Assembly (NCBI RefSeq): GCF_030656345.1
Contig: NZ_JAUSNR010000010.1
Coordinates: 1 to 64,000, forward strand
Direction of reading: 5' to 3'
Source of the DNA: Pseudotabrizicola sp.
GTDB taxonomy: Bacteria > Pseudomonadota > Alphaproteobacteria > Rhodobacterales > Rhodobacteraceae
Length of the DNA stretch: 64,000 bases
Each line of letters begins with the position of its first letter. The first letter of the stretch is position 1. The position numbers and the translations under genes are program-made. The notes under the pieces are model-generated. The model saw nothing but the letters and a program-made list of their open reading frames with translations. It did no database searches and was not told where the DNA came from. Shown piece after piece: positions 48,862-57,839 of the stretch.

Positions 48862-49081
48862 CAACGCTCCCCCCGCCCTCCGGCGGCATTTACCATTTGT
48901 TTAGAATCCCACCCAATCTGCCCCGGTTTTGGTGTAGCTTAACACCTGAGTAAGGACGTTGAGTCGGCATCCGGCACGCAAGCCCGCCAAGCGGCCCACC
49001 GCCCGGACCACATATCATGGCCAGAAAGGCCGGGGCAACCGGGCACCACGGGCGACCCGCGCAATCACAGGGGAACAGAAC
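48862..49081. promoter_or_regulatory. Divergent yicC / PAS-protein intergenic region
   Basis: A 220-bp gap. A short inverted repeat GGTGT...ACACC lies at 48931-48946. TTAA-N7-GTAA at 48939-48953 is one base from a CtrA full site (TTAA-N7-TTAA). No certain promoter was identified for either gene. Confidence 0.3.
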
Positions 49082-49702
49082 ATGACATCTGGCAAAAGCG
49101 GGCGCACCTCCGACGGGTCTGATCACCGGGGTCCGGGCCGGATTGCCGGGTTGCGCGCCTATTGGGAGGCGCTGCGCAGCGGCGATCACCTGCCGCGCCG
49201 CGACCGGGTCGATCCGCGCGGCCTTGCCGACGCGCTGGAGCACAGCTTTCTGATCGAGCGCATCGCGCCGGGCATCGCCCGGTTTCGCATCGCCGGCACC
49301 GCCTACAATGATCTGATGGGCATGGATGTGCGCGGGATGCCGCTGTCGTGCCTGTTTCTGGGGGCCTCGCGCGACCGGCTGCCGCTGGATCTCGAACGGG
49401 TGTTCCGCGCGCCGTCAATCCTGACGCTGGACCTGCGGGCCGAGGTCGGCCTGATCCGCTCGGGCCTGACCGGGCGGATGCAGATCCTGCCGATGCTGGA
49501 TCAGGATGGCGCGGCAACGCTGGCCATCGGCTGTCTGGATCTGACCGGCACCATCGGCCGCGCCCCGCGCCGGTTTGAGGTCACGCAAGCCGCGCTGGAG
49601 CCGCTGACCACCACCACGCCGGTGCAGGACAGCACCCCCGCCCTGCCGCAGCCGCCACGGGCAAAGCCCGGCGTGCCCTATCTGCGGCTGGTGAAGGCGT
49701 AG
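49082..49702 (+). CDS. PAS-domain protein (PAS_5-like)
   Basis: Cytoplasmic protein of 206 aa. A short disordered N-terminus is followed by AGLRAYWEALRSGDHLPRRDRVDPRG and FLIERIAPGIARFRIAGTAYNDLMGMDVRG. This is the pattern of the alphaproteobacterial PAS_5 family, whose members are stand-alone signal or regulatory proteins without an output domain. I chose ATG 49082. It is convergent with the DAHP synthase gene across a shared terminator. Confidence 0.85.
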   Translation: MTSGKSGRTSDGSDHRGPGRIAGLRAYWEALRSGDHLPRRDRVDPRGLADALEHSFLIERIAPGIARFRIAGTAYNDLMGMDVRGMPLSCLFLGASRDRLPLDLERVFRAPSILTLDLRAEVGLIRSGLTGRMQILPMLDQDGAATLAIGCLDLTGTIGRAPRRFEVTQAALEPLTTTTPVQDSTPALPQPPRAKPGVPYLRLVKA

Positions 49703-49715
49703 GCCAGGGCTGGCA

Positions 49716-49750
49716 ACAAAAAGGGGCGGCACAACGTGCCGCCCCCGAAT
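49716..49750. terminator. Bidirectional terminator between the PAS and aroG genes
   Basis: A perfect 10-bp stem GGGGCGGCAC/GTGCCGCCCC (49723-49745) with loop AAC. On the minus strand it is followed by five T, serving aroG; on the plus strand by GAATTTT, serving the PAS gene. Confidence 0.9.
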
Positions 49751-49771
49751 TTTCGCAGAAAATTCGTGCCC
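49747..49771 (-). repeat. Palindromic intergenic element, copy 3
   Basis: Identical over 25 bp to copy 2 at 5236-5260: palindrome GAATTTTC-GCA-GAAAATTC followed by GTGCCC. On the minus strand it starts immediately after the aroG stop codon and runs straight into the terminator stem. Confidence 0.85.
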
Positions 49772-51142
49772 TTACAGCGCGACGCGGTGACCGACTTCCC
49801 GAAACGCCAGCAGCTCTTCGGCCACCAGAAACGCCAGTTCCAGCGATTGGCTGGCATTCAGGCGCGGGTCGCAGGCGGTGTGATAGCGGTCCTGCAGGTT
49901 TTCATCCGTCACCGCACGCAAGCCGCCGGTGCATTCGGTCACATCCTTGCCGGTCATCTCGAAATGCACGCCGCCGGGGATGGTGCCCTCGGATTTGTGT
50001 ACCGCAAAGAACTCGCGCACCTCTGACAGCACCGCGTTGAACGGCCGGGTCTTGTAGCCTGACGGCGATTTGATGGTGTTGCCGTGCATCGGGTCGCAGG
50101 ACCAGACCACATTCGCACCCTCTTCGCGCGCGGCCTTGACCAGACGCGGCAGGTGTTCCGCCACCTTGCCCGCGCCAAAGCGCGCGATCAGGGTCAGACG
50201 GCCGGCCTCATTCTGCGGGTTCAGCTTGGCCATCAGCACCTTGAGGTCTTCGGCCGTGGTGGTCGGCCCGCATTTCAGCCCGATCGGGTTCAGCACGCCG
50301 CGGCAGAATTCCACATGCGCGCCATCCGGCTGCCGGGTACGGTCGCCGATCCAGAGCATATGGCCCGACCCGGCCACGTTCTGCCCCGAGATACTGTCGA
50401 CCCGGCACAGCGCCTCTTCATATTCCAGCAGCAAGGCTTCGTGGCTGGTGTAGAAATCCACCGTGGTCAGCATATGCGCGGTATCGGCATTCACGCCCGC
50501 TGCGGTCATGAAGTCCAGCGCGTCGGAGATGCGGTTCGACAGCTCGCGGTAGCGTTCGGCCTTGTCATGCTCGGCAAAGCCCAGCGTCCAGGAATGCACC
50601 CGGTGGATATCGGCGAAACCACCCGTGGAGAACGCGCGCAAAAGGTTCAGGCTGGCCGCCGCCTGCGTATAGGCCTGCAGCATCCGGGCCGGGTCGGGCT
50701 GGCGCGCCTCTGGCGTCGCCTCGAACCCGTTGATGATGTCGCCACGATAGCTGGCGTATTCCACCCCGCCGATCATTTCGGTCGGCGCAGAGCGTGGCTT
50801 GGCGAACTGCCCCGCCATCCGGCCCACCTTGATCACCGGCACTTTCGCGCCATAGGTCAGCACGATGGCCATCTGCAGCATCACCCGGAAGGTATCGCGG
50901 ATGTTGTCGGCGCTAAATTCGGCGAAACTTTCAGCACAATCGCCGCCCTGCAACAAAAAGGCTTTGCCTTCCGACGCCAGAGCCAGCTGCTTTTTCAGCC
51001 GCCGCGCTTCACCGGCAAACACCAGTGGCGGATACTTGGCCAGCTGCGCCTCGACGGCGTTCAGCGCGGCGCTGTCCATATAATCAGGCATCTGCACCCG
51101 CGGTTTCGCGCGCCAGTCCGATTTCTGCCAGCCTTTGGTCAT
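49772..51142 (-). CDS. aroG: 3-deoxy-7-phosphoheptulonate synthase, class II
   Basis: First enzyme of the shikimate pathway, condensing PEP and erythrose 4-phosphate. 456 aa, the plant-like class II (AroAII) size. Core motifs are [15 protein letters not shown] near residue 75, [14 protein letters not shown] near 120, [23 protein letters not shown] and [11 protein letters not shown] chose ATG 51142 ([11 protein letters not shown]) because upstream residues are not family-like. It ends with a palindromic element and a terminator. Confidence 0.96.
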   Translation of the reverse strand: MTKGWQKSDWRAKPRVQMPDYMDSAALNAVEAQLAKYPPLVFAGEARRLKKQLALASEGKAFLLQGGDCAESFAEFSADNIRDTFRVMLQMAIVLTYGAKVPVIKVGRMAGQFAKPRSAPTEMIGGVEYASYRGDIINGFEATPEARQPDPARMLQAYTQAAASLNLLRAFSTGGFADIHRVHSWTLGFAEHDKAERYRELSNRISDALDFMTAAGVNADTAHMLTTVDFYTSHEALLLEYEEALCRVDSISGQNVAGSGHMLWIGDRTRQPDGAHVEFCRGVLNPIGLKCGPTTTAEDLKVLMAKLNPQNEAGRLTLIARFGAGKVAEHLPRLVKAAREEGANVVWSCDPMHGNTIKSPSGYKTRPFNAVLSEVREFFAVHKSEGTIPGGVHFEMTGKDVTECTGGLRAVTDENLQDRYHTACDPRLNASQSLELAFLVAEELLAFREVGHRVAL

Positions 51143-51299
51143 GGCCTTCTCCCTCCCACTCCGGGGTCGCTCACGGTATCGCGCCGTTGTATACGGTTTG
51201 CACCGCAGATTGCAAAGGCCCAAACGCCCCATCTGCCCCCTTGCGAAACGGCTGAAATCCTGTCTCATGCGTCCGTATCCGACATGAACAGGTCGCAAG

Positions 51300-52316
51300 A
51301 TGTCCACGCCACCCACCCGTGCCCAGAAAACCGATGCGACGCCTGCGACAAAGCGCTTTGTCTTCGTGTTGCTGGACCGCTTTACGATGATGTCATTTTC
51401 CTGCGCGATCGAACCGCTGCGGCTGGCCAATTACGTGGCGGGCAAGCCGCTTTATGACTGGATTCTCGCCGGTGAAGGCGGGGTCGAGGCGACCTGTTCC
51501 AACGGCGCCACCTTCAAGCTCGACATCGGGCTGGAGGACGTGGACCGCGAAGACACCATTCTGGTCTGCGGCGGCATCGACATTCAGCGCGCCACCACCA
51601 AGCCGGTGCTGAACTGGCTGCGGCGCGAGGCGCGGCGCGGCAATACCATCGGGGGCATGTGCACCGGGGCCTATGCTTTGGCCAAGGCCGGGCTGCTGGA
51701 TGGCAAACGCGCGACCATTCATTGGGAAAATCAGGACGGATTTCTGGAGGAGTTTGAGCAGGTCAAGCTGACCAAATCGGTGTTTGTGATGGATGGCAAC
51801 CGGCTGACCACGGCGGGCGGGATCTCGTCGATCGATCTGGTGCTCAAGATCATCGCCGCCGATCACGGGCAGGATCTGGCCAATACGGTCGCCGATCTGT
51901 TGATCTATTCCGCCATCCGCACCGATCAGGACACGCAGCGCCTGTCGATCCCCACCCGCATCGGGGTGCGGCACCCCAAACTGTCACAGGTCATCCAGAT
52001 GATGGAGGGCAATATCGAAGACCCCCTGTCACCCGCCGATCTGGCCGATCAGGTCGACATGTCGACCCGCCAGCTGGAACGGCTGTTCCGCCGCTACCTC
52101 AACCGCAGCCCGAAGCGCTATTACATGGAGCTGCGACTGGGCAAGGCGCGCAACCTGCTGATGCAGACCGATATGAGCGTGATCAACGTGGCACTGGCCT
52201 GCGGCTTTGCCAGCCCGTCGCATTTTTCCAAATGCTACCGCAGCCATTACAACACCACCCCCTACCGCGAGCGCGGGTCACAGGGCCCGACGCCGCCGAC
52301 CCGGCTGTCGATCTGA
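51300..52316 (+). CDS. GlxA-family AraC-type transcriptional regulator
   Basis: Regulator of 338 aa. The N-terminal DJ-1/PfpI-like domain ([42 protein letters not shown]) is joined to a C-terminal AraC helix-turn-helix ([38 protein letters not shown]). This layout is that of GbdR/CdhR-like regulators of glycine betaine, carnitine and arginine use. It is therefore a candidate activator of the sarcosine genes in this window (inference). It is divergent from aroG by 157 bp. Confidence 0.9.
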   Translation: MSTPPTRAQKTDATPATKRFVFVLLDRFTMMSFSCAIEPLRLANYVAGKPLYDWILAGEGGVEATCSNGATFKLDIGLEDVDREDTILVCGGIDIQRATTKPVLNWLRREARRGNTIGGMCTGAYALAKAGLLDGKRATIHWENQDGFLEEFEQVKLTKSVFVMDGNRLTTAGGISSIDLVLKIIAADHGQDLANTVADLLIYSAIRTDQDTQRLSIPTRIGVRHPKLSQVIQMMEGNIEDPLSPADLADQVDMSTRQLERLFRRYLNRSPKRYYMELRLGKARNLLMQTDMSVINVALACGFASPSHFSKCYRSHYNTTPYRERGSQGPTPPTRLSI

Positions 52317-52460
52317 GGACTGGCCCGTGCGCACGCGCGCGCAGCGGCCCGGCTCACCCTACGTAATCCTGCAAAAATGCCGCTCATAAGGCACTTTTCA
52401 TTTACTTAACGGCCCTCTAACCTGCCGCGCAGGATAACAGTCCGACATGGGAGACATAGA
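52317..52460 (+). promoter_or_regulatory. Upstream region of the branched-chain type importer
   Basis: A 144-bp gap. ATCCTGC (52366-52372) and GCAGGAT (52429-52435) form a spaced inverted repeat. TTAA-N7-CTAAC at 52406-52421 is one base from a CtrA-type site. No clear sigma-70 boxes were assigned. Confidence 0.3.
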
Positions 52461-53642
52461 ATGAAGAAACTGCTTCTTGCCACCGCCGCCACCGCGCTGA
52501 TCGCCGGGGCCGCACAGGCTCAGGATGTCAAAATGGGCATCATCCTTGGCTTTACCGGCCCGCTGGAATCGATCACGCCGAACATGGCGACCGGGGCTGA
52601 ACTGGCCATCACCGAGGTCAACGACTCGGGCAAATTCACCCTTGGCACGGTTGTACCGGTCCGGGCTGACAGCACCTGCATCGACGCCGCTGCCGCAACC
52701 GCCGCTGCCGACCGTCTGATCACCGCCGAAGGCATCAAGGCCATCATGGGCGCTGACTGTTCGGGCGTGACCTCGGCCATCCTGCAGAATGCCGCCCGCA
52801 CCAATGGCGTGGCGATGATCTCGCCTTCCGCCACCTCGCCCGCACTGTCCACCGCCGAAGATGACGGGCTGTTCTTCCGCACCGCCCCTTCTGATGCGCG
52901 CCAGGGCGTGGTGATGACTGAAATCCTGATGGACAAGGGCATCAAGACCGTGGCCCTGACCTATACCAACAACGATTACGGCAAGGGTCTGGCCGACAGC
53001 TTCGCCGAAGCCTTCACCGCAGCCGGTGGCACCGTGACCATCAACGCCCCGCATGAAGATGACAAGGCCGACTATTCGGCCGAAGTCGCGTCGCTCGCCT
53101 CGGCTGGTGGCGAAGTGCTGGTCGTGGCGGGCTATACCGACAAGGGCGGCAAGTCGATCATTCAGGCCTCGCTCGATTCCGGCGCGTTCTCTACCTTCGT
53201 GCTGCCCGACGGCATGGTCGGCCAGAAGCTGGTCGATGACATCGGTTCGGGCCTGAACGGGTCGTTCGGCCAGTATCCGGGCACCGACAGCGAAGGCGCC
53301 GAACTGTTCCAGGCGCTTGCCACCGCCGCCGGTTTTGACGGCACCTCGGCCTTTGCGCCCGAATCCTATGACGCAGCTGCGCTGATCATGCTGGCCATGG
53401 CCGCTGCCGGGTCGACCGAGTCTGCAGACTGGGCCCCCAAGGTGATGGATCTGGCCAACGCCCCGGGCGAGCCGATCCTGCCGGGTGAACTGGGCAAGGC
53501 ACTGGAACTGATCGCGGCAGGCACCGACATCGACTACGTCGGCGCGACGGCTGTGGAACTGATCGGGCCGGGCGAAAGTGCCGGCAACTACCGCGAGATT
53601 GAGATCAAGGACGGCAAGATCGAAACCATCCGGTTCCGCTGA
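52461..53642 (+). CDS. ABC transporter substrate-binding protein (branched-chain amino-acid type)
   Basis: Periplasmic binding protein of 393 aa. Signal peptide MKKLLLATAATALIAGAAQA is followed by the LivJ-like start QDVKMGIILGFTGPLE. SPSATSPALST and YTNNDYGKGLADSF mark the ligand-binding family (Peripla_BP_6). The ligand could be amino acids, amides or urea-like compounds. The protein precedes its ATPases and permeases with a hairpin between them. Confidence 0.93.
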   Translation: MKKLLLATAATALIAGAAQAQDVKMGIILGFTGPLESITPNMATGAELAITEVNDSGKFTLGTVVPVRADSTCIDAAAATAAADRLITAEGIKAIMGADCSGVTSAILQNAARTNGVAMISPSATSPALSTAEDDGLFFRTAPSDARQGVVMTEILMDKGIKTVALTYTNNDYGKGLADSFAEAFTAAGGTVTINAPHEDDKADYSAEVASLASAGGEVLVVAGYTDKGGKSIIQASLDSGAFSTFVLPDGMVGQKLVDDIGSGLNGSFGQYPGTDSEGAELFQALATAAGFDGTSAFAPESYDAAALIMLAMAAAGSTESADWAPKVMDLANAPGEPILPGELGKALELIAAGTDIDYVGATAVELIGPGESAGNYREIEIKDGKIETIRFR

Positions 53643-53665
53643 TCACGGCCAGAACAACCAAAGCA

Positions 53666-53687
53666 CGGCCCGGAGCATTCCGGGCCG
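53666..53687 (+). other. Intra-operon hairpin after the binding-protein gene
   Basis: A perfect 9-bp stem CGGCCCGGA/TCCGGGCCG with tetraloop GCAT, 23 bp after the stop. There is no T-run, so it is more likely to stabilise the upstream message than to terminate fully. This would favour binding-protein abundance over membrane subunits. Confidence 0.7.
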
Positions 53688-53755
53688 TTGCCACAAGACA
53701 AAGCCTCCGCGCCCGGAAAACCGGACATCGCGACGGAAGGTTCAGGGGATGAAAG

Positions 53756-54538
53756 ATGATCAAGGTTGATAACCTGCACCGCCATTTCGGCGGGTTCCGG
53801 GCGGTTGACGGCGCATCGCTGGAGATTGCGGCGGGCTCTGTCACCGGGCTGATCGGCCCGAATGGCGCGGGCAAGACCACATTGTTCAACGTGATCGCCG
53901 GGCGGCTGAAGCCGACCAGCGGCAGCGTGCAGATGGCTGGCGAAGACATCACCGGCCTGCCGCCACATGAATTGTTCCACAAGGGCCTGCTGCGCACCTT
54001 TCAGATCGCGCATGAATTCGGCTCGATGAGCTGTGTCGAGAATCTGATGATGGTGCCCGGCGCGCAGATGGGCGAGACCCTGTGGAACGCCTGGTTCCGC
54101 CGGGGCGCGGTGCGCGCCGAGGAAGAACGGCTGCGGGCGAAAGCCCATGATGTGCTGAAATTCCTGACCATCGACCATCTGGCCGGTCAGAAGGCCAGCC
54201 AGATTTCCGGCGGGCAGAAAAAGCTGCTGGAACTGGGGCGGACGATGATGGTCGACGCGAAAATCGTGTTTCTCGATGAGGTGGGTGCCGGGGTGAACCG
54301 CACCCTGCTGAACACCATCGGCGACGCGATCCTGCGGCTGAACGCCGAACGCGGTTACACCTTCTGCGTGATCGAACATGACATGGATTTCATCGGGCGG
54401 CTGTGCAACCCGGTGATCTGCATGGCCGAAGGCCGCGTGCTGGCGCAAGGCACGGTCGAAGAGGTCAAGAATGACGAACGGGTGATCGAGGCCTATCTGG
54501 GCACCGGGCTGAAGAACAAGGTGGTGGCGCATGGCTGA
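53756..54538 (+). CDS. Branched-chain type ABC importer ATP-binding protein (LivG-like)
   Basis: ATPase subunit of 260 aa. Walker A GPNGAGKT is at residues 34-41 and the signature ISGGQKKLLE near 150. Walker B is VFLDEVGAGVN, where the usual Pro of DEP is Val. The LivG-type tail IEAYLGTGLKNK closes the protein. It overlaps the LivF gene by 8 bp. Part of the five-gene importer. Confidence 0.92.
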   Translation: MIKVDNLHRHFGGFRAVDGASLEIAAGSVTGLIGPNGAGKTTLFNVIAGRLKPTSGSVQMAGEDITGLPPHELFHKGLLRTFQIAHEFGSMSCVENLMMVPGAQMGETLWNAWFRRGAVRAEEERLRAKAHDVLKFLTIDHLAGQKASQISGGQKKLLELGRTMMVDAKIVFLDEVGAGVNRTLLNTIGDAILRLNAERGYTFCVIEHDMDFIGRLCNPVICMAEGRVLAQGTVEEVKNDERVIEAYLGTGLKNKVVAHG

Positions 54539-55241
54539 ACCCTTCCTGATCGGCGAAGCGATGACCGGCGGTTATGGCGGCGCGGACATATTGCACGCCT
54601 GTACCATCGCGGTAGACCCGGGCCAGATCGCCGTGATTGTCGGGCCGAACGGTGCCGGCAAATCCACCGCGATGAAGGCCGTCTTCGGCATGCTGTCCTT
54701 GCGCAGCGGCGCGGTGCGCCTGAAAGGCGAAGATATCACCGCCCTGACCCCACAGGCGCGGGTGGCCAAGGGCATGGCCTTTGTTCCGCAGACCAGCAAC
54801 ATCTTCACCTCTATGACGGTTGAGGAGAACCTTGAAATGGGGGCCTTCCTGCGCCGCGATGACATCAAGGCGACGATGGAGCAGGTCTACACCCTGTTCC
54901 CGATCCTGAAAGACAAACGCCATCAGGCGGCGGGTGAGCTGTCCGGCGGCCAACGCCAGCAGGTCGCCGTGGGCCGCGCGCTGATGACCCAGCCAAGCGT
55001 GCTGATGCTGGATGAACCCACCGCCGGCGTGTCGCCCATCGTGATGGACGAGTTGTTCGACCGCATCATCGAAGTGGCCCGCACCGGCATTTCCATCCTG
55101 ATGGTGGAACAGAATGCCCGCCAGGCGCTGGAGATTGCCGACAAGGGCTATGTTCTGGTGCAGGGCGCCAACCGCTTCACCGGCACCGGACAGGCCCTCT
55201 TGGCCGACCCCGATGTGCGCAAATCATTCCTCGGGGGCTGA
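54531..55241 (+). CDS. Branched-chain type ABC importer ATP-binding protein (LivF-like)
   Basis: Second ATPase, 236 aa. Walker A GPNGAGKST is near residues 38-46, signature LSGGQRQQ and Walker B MLDEPTAGVSP with the normal proline. The LivF-type C-terminus VLVQGANRFTGTGQALLADP follows. It starts inside the LivG stop region and precedes the first permease by 3 bp. Confidence 0.93.
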   Translation: MAEPFLIGEAMTGGYGGADILHACTIAVDPGQIAVIVGPNGAGKSTAMKAVFGMLSLRSGAVRLKGEDITALTPQARVAKGMAFVPQTSNIFTSMTVEENLEMGAFLRRDDIKATMEQVYTLFPILKDKRHQAAGELSGGQRQQVAVGRALMTQPSVLMLDEPTAGVSPIVMDELFDRIIEVARTGISILMVEQNARQALEIADKGYVLVQGANRFTGTGQALLADPDVRKSFLGG

Positions 55242-55244
55242 GCC

Positions 55245-56255
55245 ATGGATATCCTCAACGCCCTTGTGGCCTTTCTCAACTTCGTCTTCATCCCCGGTGT
55301 GGCTTACGGCGCGCAGTTGGCGCTTGGCGCGCTTGGTGCCACGCTGATCTATTCGATCCTGCGGTTTTCCAACTTTGCCCATGGCGATACCATGGCCATC
55401 GGCACCGTGTTCGTGATCCTGCTGACCTGGGGGATGCAGGCGATGGGGGTCAGCTTCGGCCCCCTGCCCACCGCCCTGCTGGCGCTGCCCTTCGGCATCG
55501 TGCTGACCGCCCTTCTGCTGCTGGCGACCGACCGGGTGGTCTACCGCTATTACCGCCGCGTCAAGGCTGCCCCGGTCATTCTGGTGATGGCCTCGCTGGG
55601 TGTGATGTTCATGCTCAACGGCATCACCCGCTTTATCATCGGCACCAGTGACATCAGCTTCACCGATGGCGAGCGGTTCATCCTGACCGCAGGCGATTTC
55701 CGCACATGGTCCGGTCTGGCCGAGGGGCTGGCGATCCGCACCACCCAAGGGGTCACCCTTGTGGTCGCCATCATCGCGGTGGCGCTGCTGTTCTGGTTCC
55801 TGCAGAAAACCCGCACCGGCAAATCGATGCGCGCATTTTCCGACAACGAAGACCTGGCCCTGCTGTCGGGCATCAACCCTGACCGGGTGGTCGCGGTGAC
55901 ATGGATCGTGGCGGCAGCGCTCGCCACCACCGCAGGCACGCTTTACGGTCTGGACAAGGGGTTCAGCCCCTTCACCTATTTCCAGCTGCTGCTGCCGATC
56001 TTTGCCGCGGCCATCGTCGGCGGCCTTGGCAGCCCGATTGGCGCGATTGCCGGCGGCTTTGTCATCGCCTTTTCCGAGGTGATGGTGACCTATGCCTGGA
56101 AAAAGGTGGTCACTTACCTCGTGCCCGAGTCGATGGCCCCCAGCGGGCTGTTGCAGCTGATGTCCACCGATTACAAATTCGCGGTCAGCTTCGTGATCCT
56201 GATCATCGTGCTGCTGGTGATGCCCACCGGGTTGTTCAAGGGAAAATCGATATGA
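55245..56255 (+). CDS. Branched-chain type ABC importer permease (LivH-like)
   Basis: Inner-membrane permease of 336 aa with about eight hydrophobic segments. GAQLALGALGATLIYSILRFSNFAHGD is the LivH N-terminal motif. The ATPase-contact region RAFSDNEDLALLSGINPDRV is near residue 193, and GGLGSPIGAIAGGFVIAFSE near 258. Its stop overlaps the next permease (ATGA). Confidence 0.93.
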   Translation: MDILNALVAFLNFVFIPGVAYGAQLALGALGATLIYSILRFSNFAHGDTMAIGTVFVILLTWGMQAMGVSFGPLPTALLALPFGIVLTALLLLATDRVVYRYYRRVKAAPVILVMASLGVMFMLNGITRFIIGTSDISFTDGERFILTAGDFRTWSGLAEGLAIRTTQGVTLVVAIIAVALLFWFLQKTRTGKSMRAFSDNEDLALLSGINPDRVVAVTWIVAAALATTAGTLYGLDKGFSPFTYFQLLLPIFAAAIVGGLGSPIGAIAGGFVIAFSEVMVTYAWKKVVTYLVPESMAPSGLLQLMSTDYKFAVSFVILIIVLLVMPTGLFKGKSI

Positions 56256-57586
56256 GTGGCGCACAGATGACCTCACAAGCCACAAGCACCGGCCCCGCGC
56301 GCGGGCTGTTGCTGGCCGCATTCGTGGCATGCCTGTTCATCGGCACCGGCCTGTTCCAAAGCTGGACGCTCGCTTTGCTGATCGTGAACATGGCGCTGAT
56401 TTCGTCGATCATGGCGCTGGGGGTGAACATCCAATGGGGCTATGCCGGGCTGTTCTCGGTTGGCACCATGGGGTTTGTGGCGCTTGGCGGGCTGTCGGTG
56501 GTGCTGGTGTCGTCCTCACCCGCGCCGGGCGGCTGGTCGGCGGGGGGGCCGGGCATTGTGCTGGGCCTTTCGATGGGGGCAGCGACGATTGCCGCCGCCG
56601 TGATGGCCGCCACCAAACTGCCCGCCGGGCGCAGGCGCACCCTGATTGTCGCGGCGATCCTGATCATCGGCTTCATCGTCTTCCGCGCCATCTTCGACCC
56701 CGCCGTACAGGCGGTCGAGGCGAACAACCCCGCCGCCCATGGCAACCTTGGCGGCCTGGGCCTGCCGGTGCTGCTGGCCTGGCCGGTGGGCGGCCTGCTG
56801 GCCGCTGCCGCCGCATGGGCCATCGGCAAGACCGCGCTTGGCCTGCGCTCGGACTATCTGGCCATCGCCACGCTGGGCATTGCCGAAATCATCCTCGCCA
56901 CCCTGAAGAACGAAGACTGGATGGCGCGCGGCGTCAAGAACGTCATCTCCCTGCCCCGCCCCGTGCCGTACGAAGTTGATCTGCAACGCACCCAAGGCTT
57001 CGTCGACTGGGCCACCAGCTGGGGCTTTGACCCCATCACCGCGTCGTCCATCGTGGTGCGGCTGATGTATTCCGGCCTGTTCGTCGTGGTGCTGCTGGTG
57101 CTGATCTGGCTGTCGCAGGCGGCGCTGCACAGCCCTTGGGGCCGGATGATGCGCGCGATCCGCGACAATGAAGTGTCGGCCGAGGCGATGGGCAAGGATG
57201 TGACCCGCCGCCATCTGCAGGTCTTCATCCTCGGCAGCGCCGTCATCGGCATCGCGGGCGCGATGATGACCACGCTCGACAGCCAGCTCACCCCCGGATC
57301 GTATTCGCCCTTGCGCTTCACCTTCCTGATCTGGGTGATGGTCATCGTCGGTGGGTCGGGCAACAACTGGGGCTCGGTGCTGGGCGGTTTCCTGATCTGG
57401 TGGCTGTGGGTGATGGTGGAACCGATCGGCAACTGGCTGATGGTGGTGATCACCTCCGGCATGGCCGATGGCTGGCTGAAAGGTCACCTGATCAACTCTG
57501 CCGCCCATATGCGCTTGCTGACGATGGGGGTGATCCTGCTTCTGGTGCTGCGCTTTGCGCCGAAGGGGCTGTTGCCGGAGAAATGA
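56252..57586 (+). CDS. Branched-chain type ABC importer permease (LivM-like)
   Basis: Second permease, 444 aa, longer than many LivM proteins. LGVNIQWGYAGLFSVGTMGF near residue 56 and LGLRSDYLAIATLGIAEIIL near 197 are LivM landmarks. Between them is an extra segment with two more hydrophobic stretches (about residues 95-190). RAIRDNEVSAEAMGKDV is the ATPase-contact region. ATG 56252 overlaps the LivH stop. A terminator follows. Confidence 0.92.
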   Translation: MSGAQMTSQATSTGPARGLLLAAFVACLFIGTGLFQSWTLALLIVNMALISSIMALGVNIQWGYAGLFSVGTMGFVALGGLSVVLVSSSPAPGGWSAGGPGIVLGLSMGAATIAAAVMAATKLPAGRRRTLIVAAILIIGFIVFRAIFDPAVQAVEANNPAAHGNLGGLGLPVLLAWPVGGLLAAAAAWAIGKTALGLRSDYLAIATLGIAEIILATLKNEDWMARGVKNVISLPRPVPYEVDLQRTQGFVDWATSWGFDPITASSIVVRLMYSGLFVVVLLVLIWLSQAALHSPWGRMMRAIRDNEVSAEAMGKDVTRRHLQVFILGSAVIGIAGAMMTTLDSQLTPGSYSPLRFTFLIWVMVIVGGSGNNWGSVLGGFLIWWLWVMVEPIGNWLMVVITSGMADGWLKGHLINSAAHMRLLTMGVILLLVLRFAPKGLLPEK

Positions 57587-57591
57587 CGGCA

Positions 57592-57624
57592 GGCGGAGGC
57601 ACCACACAGGTGCCCCCGCTTTTC
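57592..57624 (+). terminator. Terminator after the LivM-like gene
   Basis: GCGG and GGCACC pair with GGTGCC and CCGC around ACACA, followed by TTTT, within 30 bp of the stop. The stem has a small bulge. Confidence 0.65.
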
Positions 57625-57839
57625 CTGACCCGGTGGCCAGGCGTCACACGGCTCCGCACAAGATCACCCGTCGCGGTTCAGCAGTGCGGCCGACCCGCAA
57701 ACGGGTTCAGCGGCGGCACTCTTTTCTTCAAATGCCGAAGACTTCACAAGTGATGTATGCGTCTCGGCCCGGTCAGATCCTGAAGGTCTTTCCGTCATTG
57801 GCCACTATTTTCCAAACCTGCTACAGACAGGAGAGACTG

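Noticed and set aside
57798-57826. TTGGCC and CTACAG at 17-bp spacing before the PhzF gene
   Set aside because: The start of transcription would fall inside the ribosome-binding region, only a few bases from the start codon.
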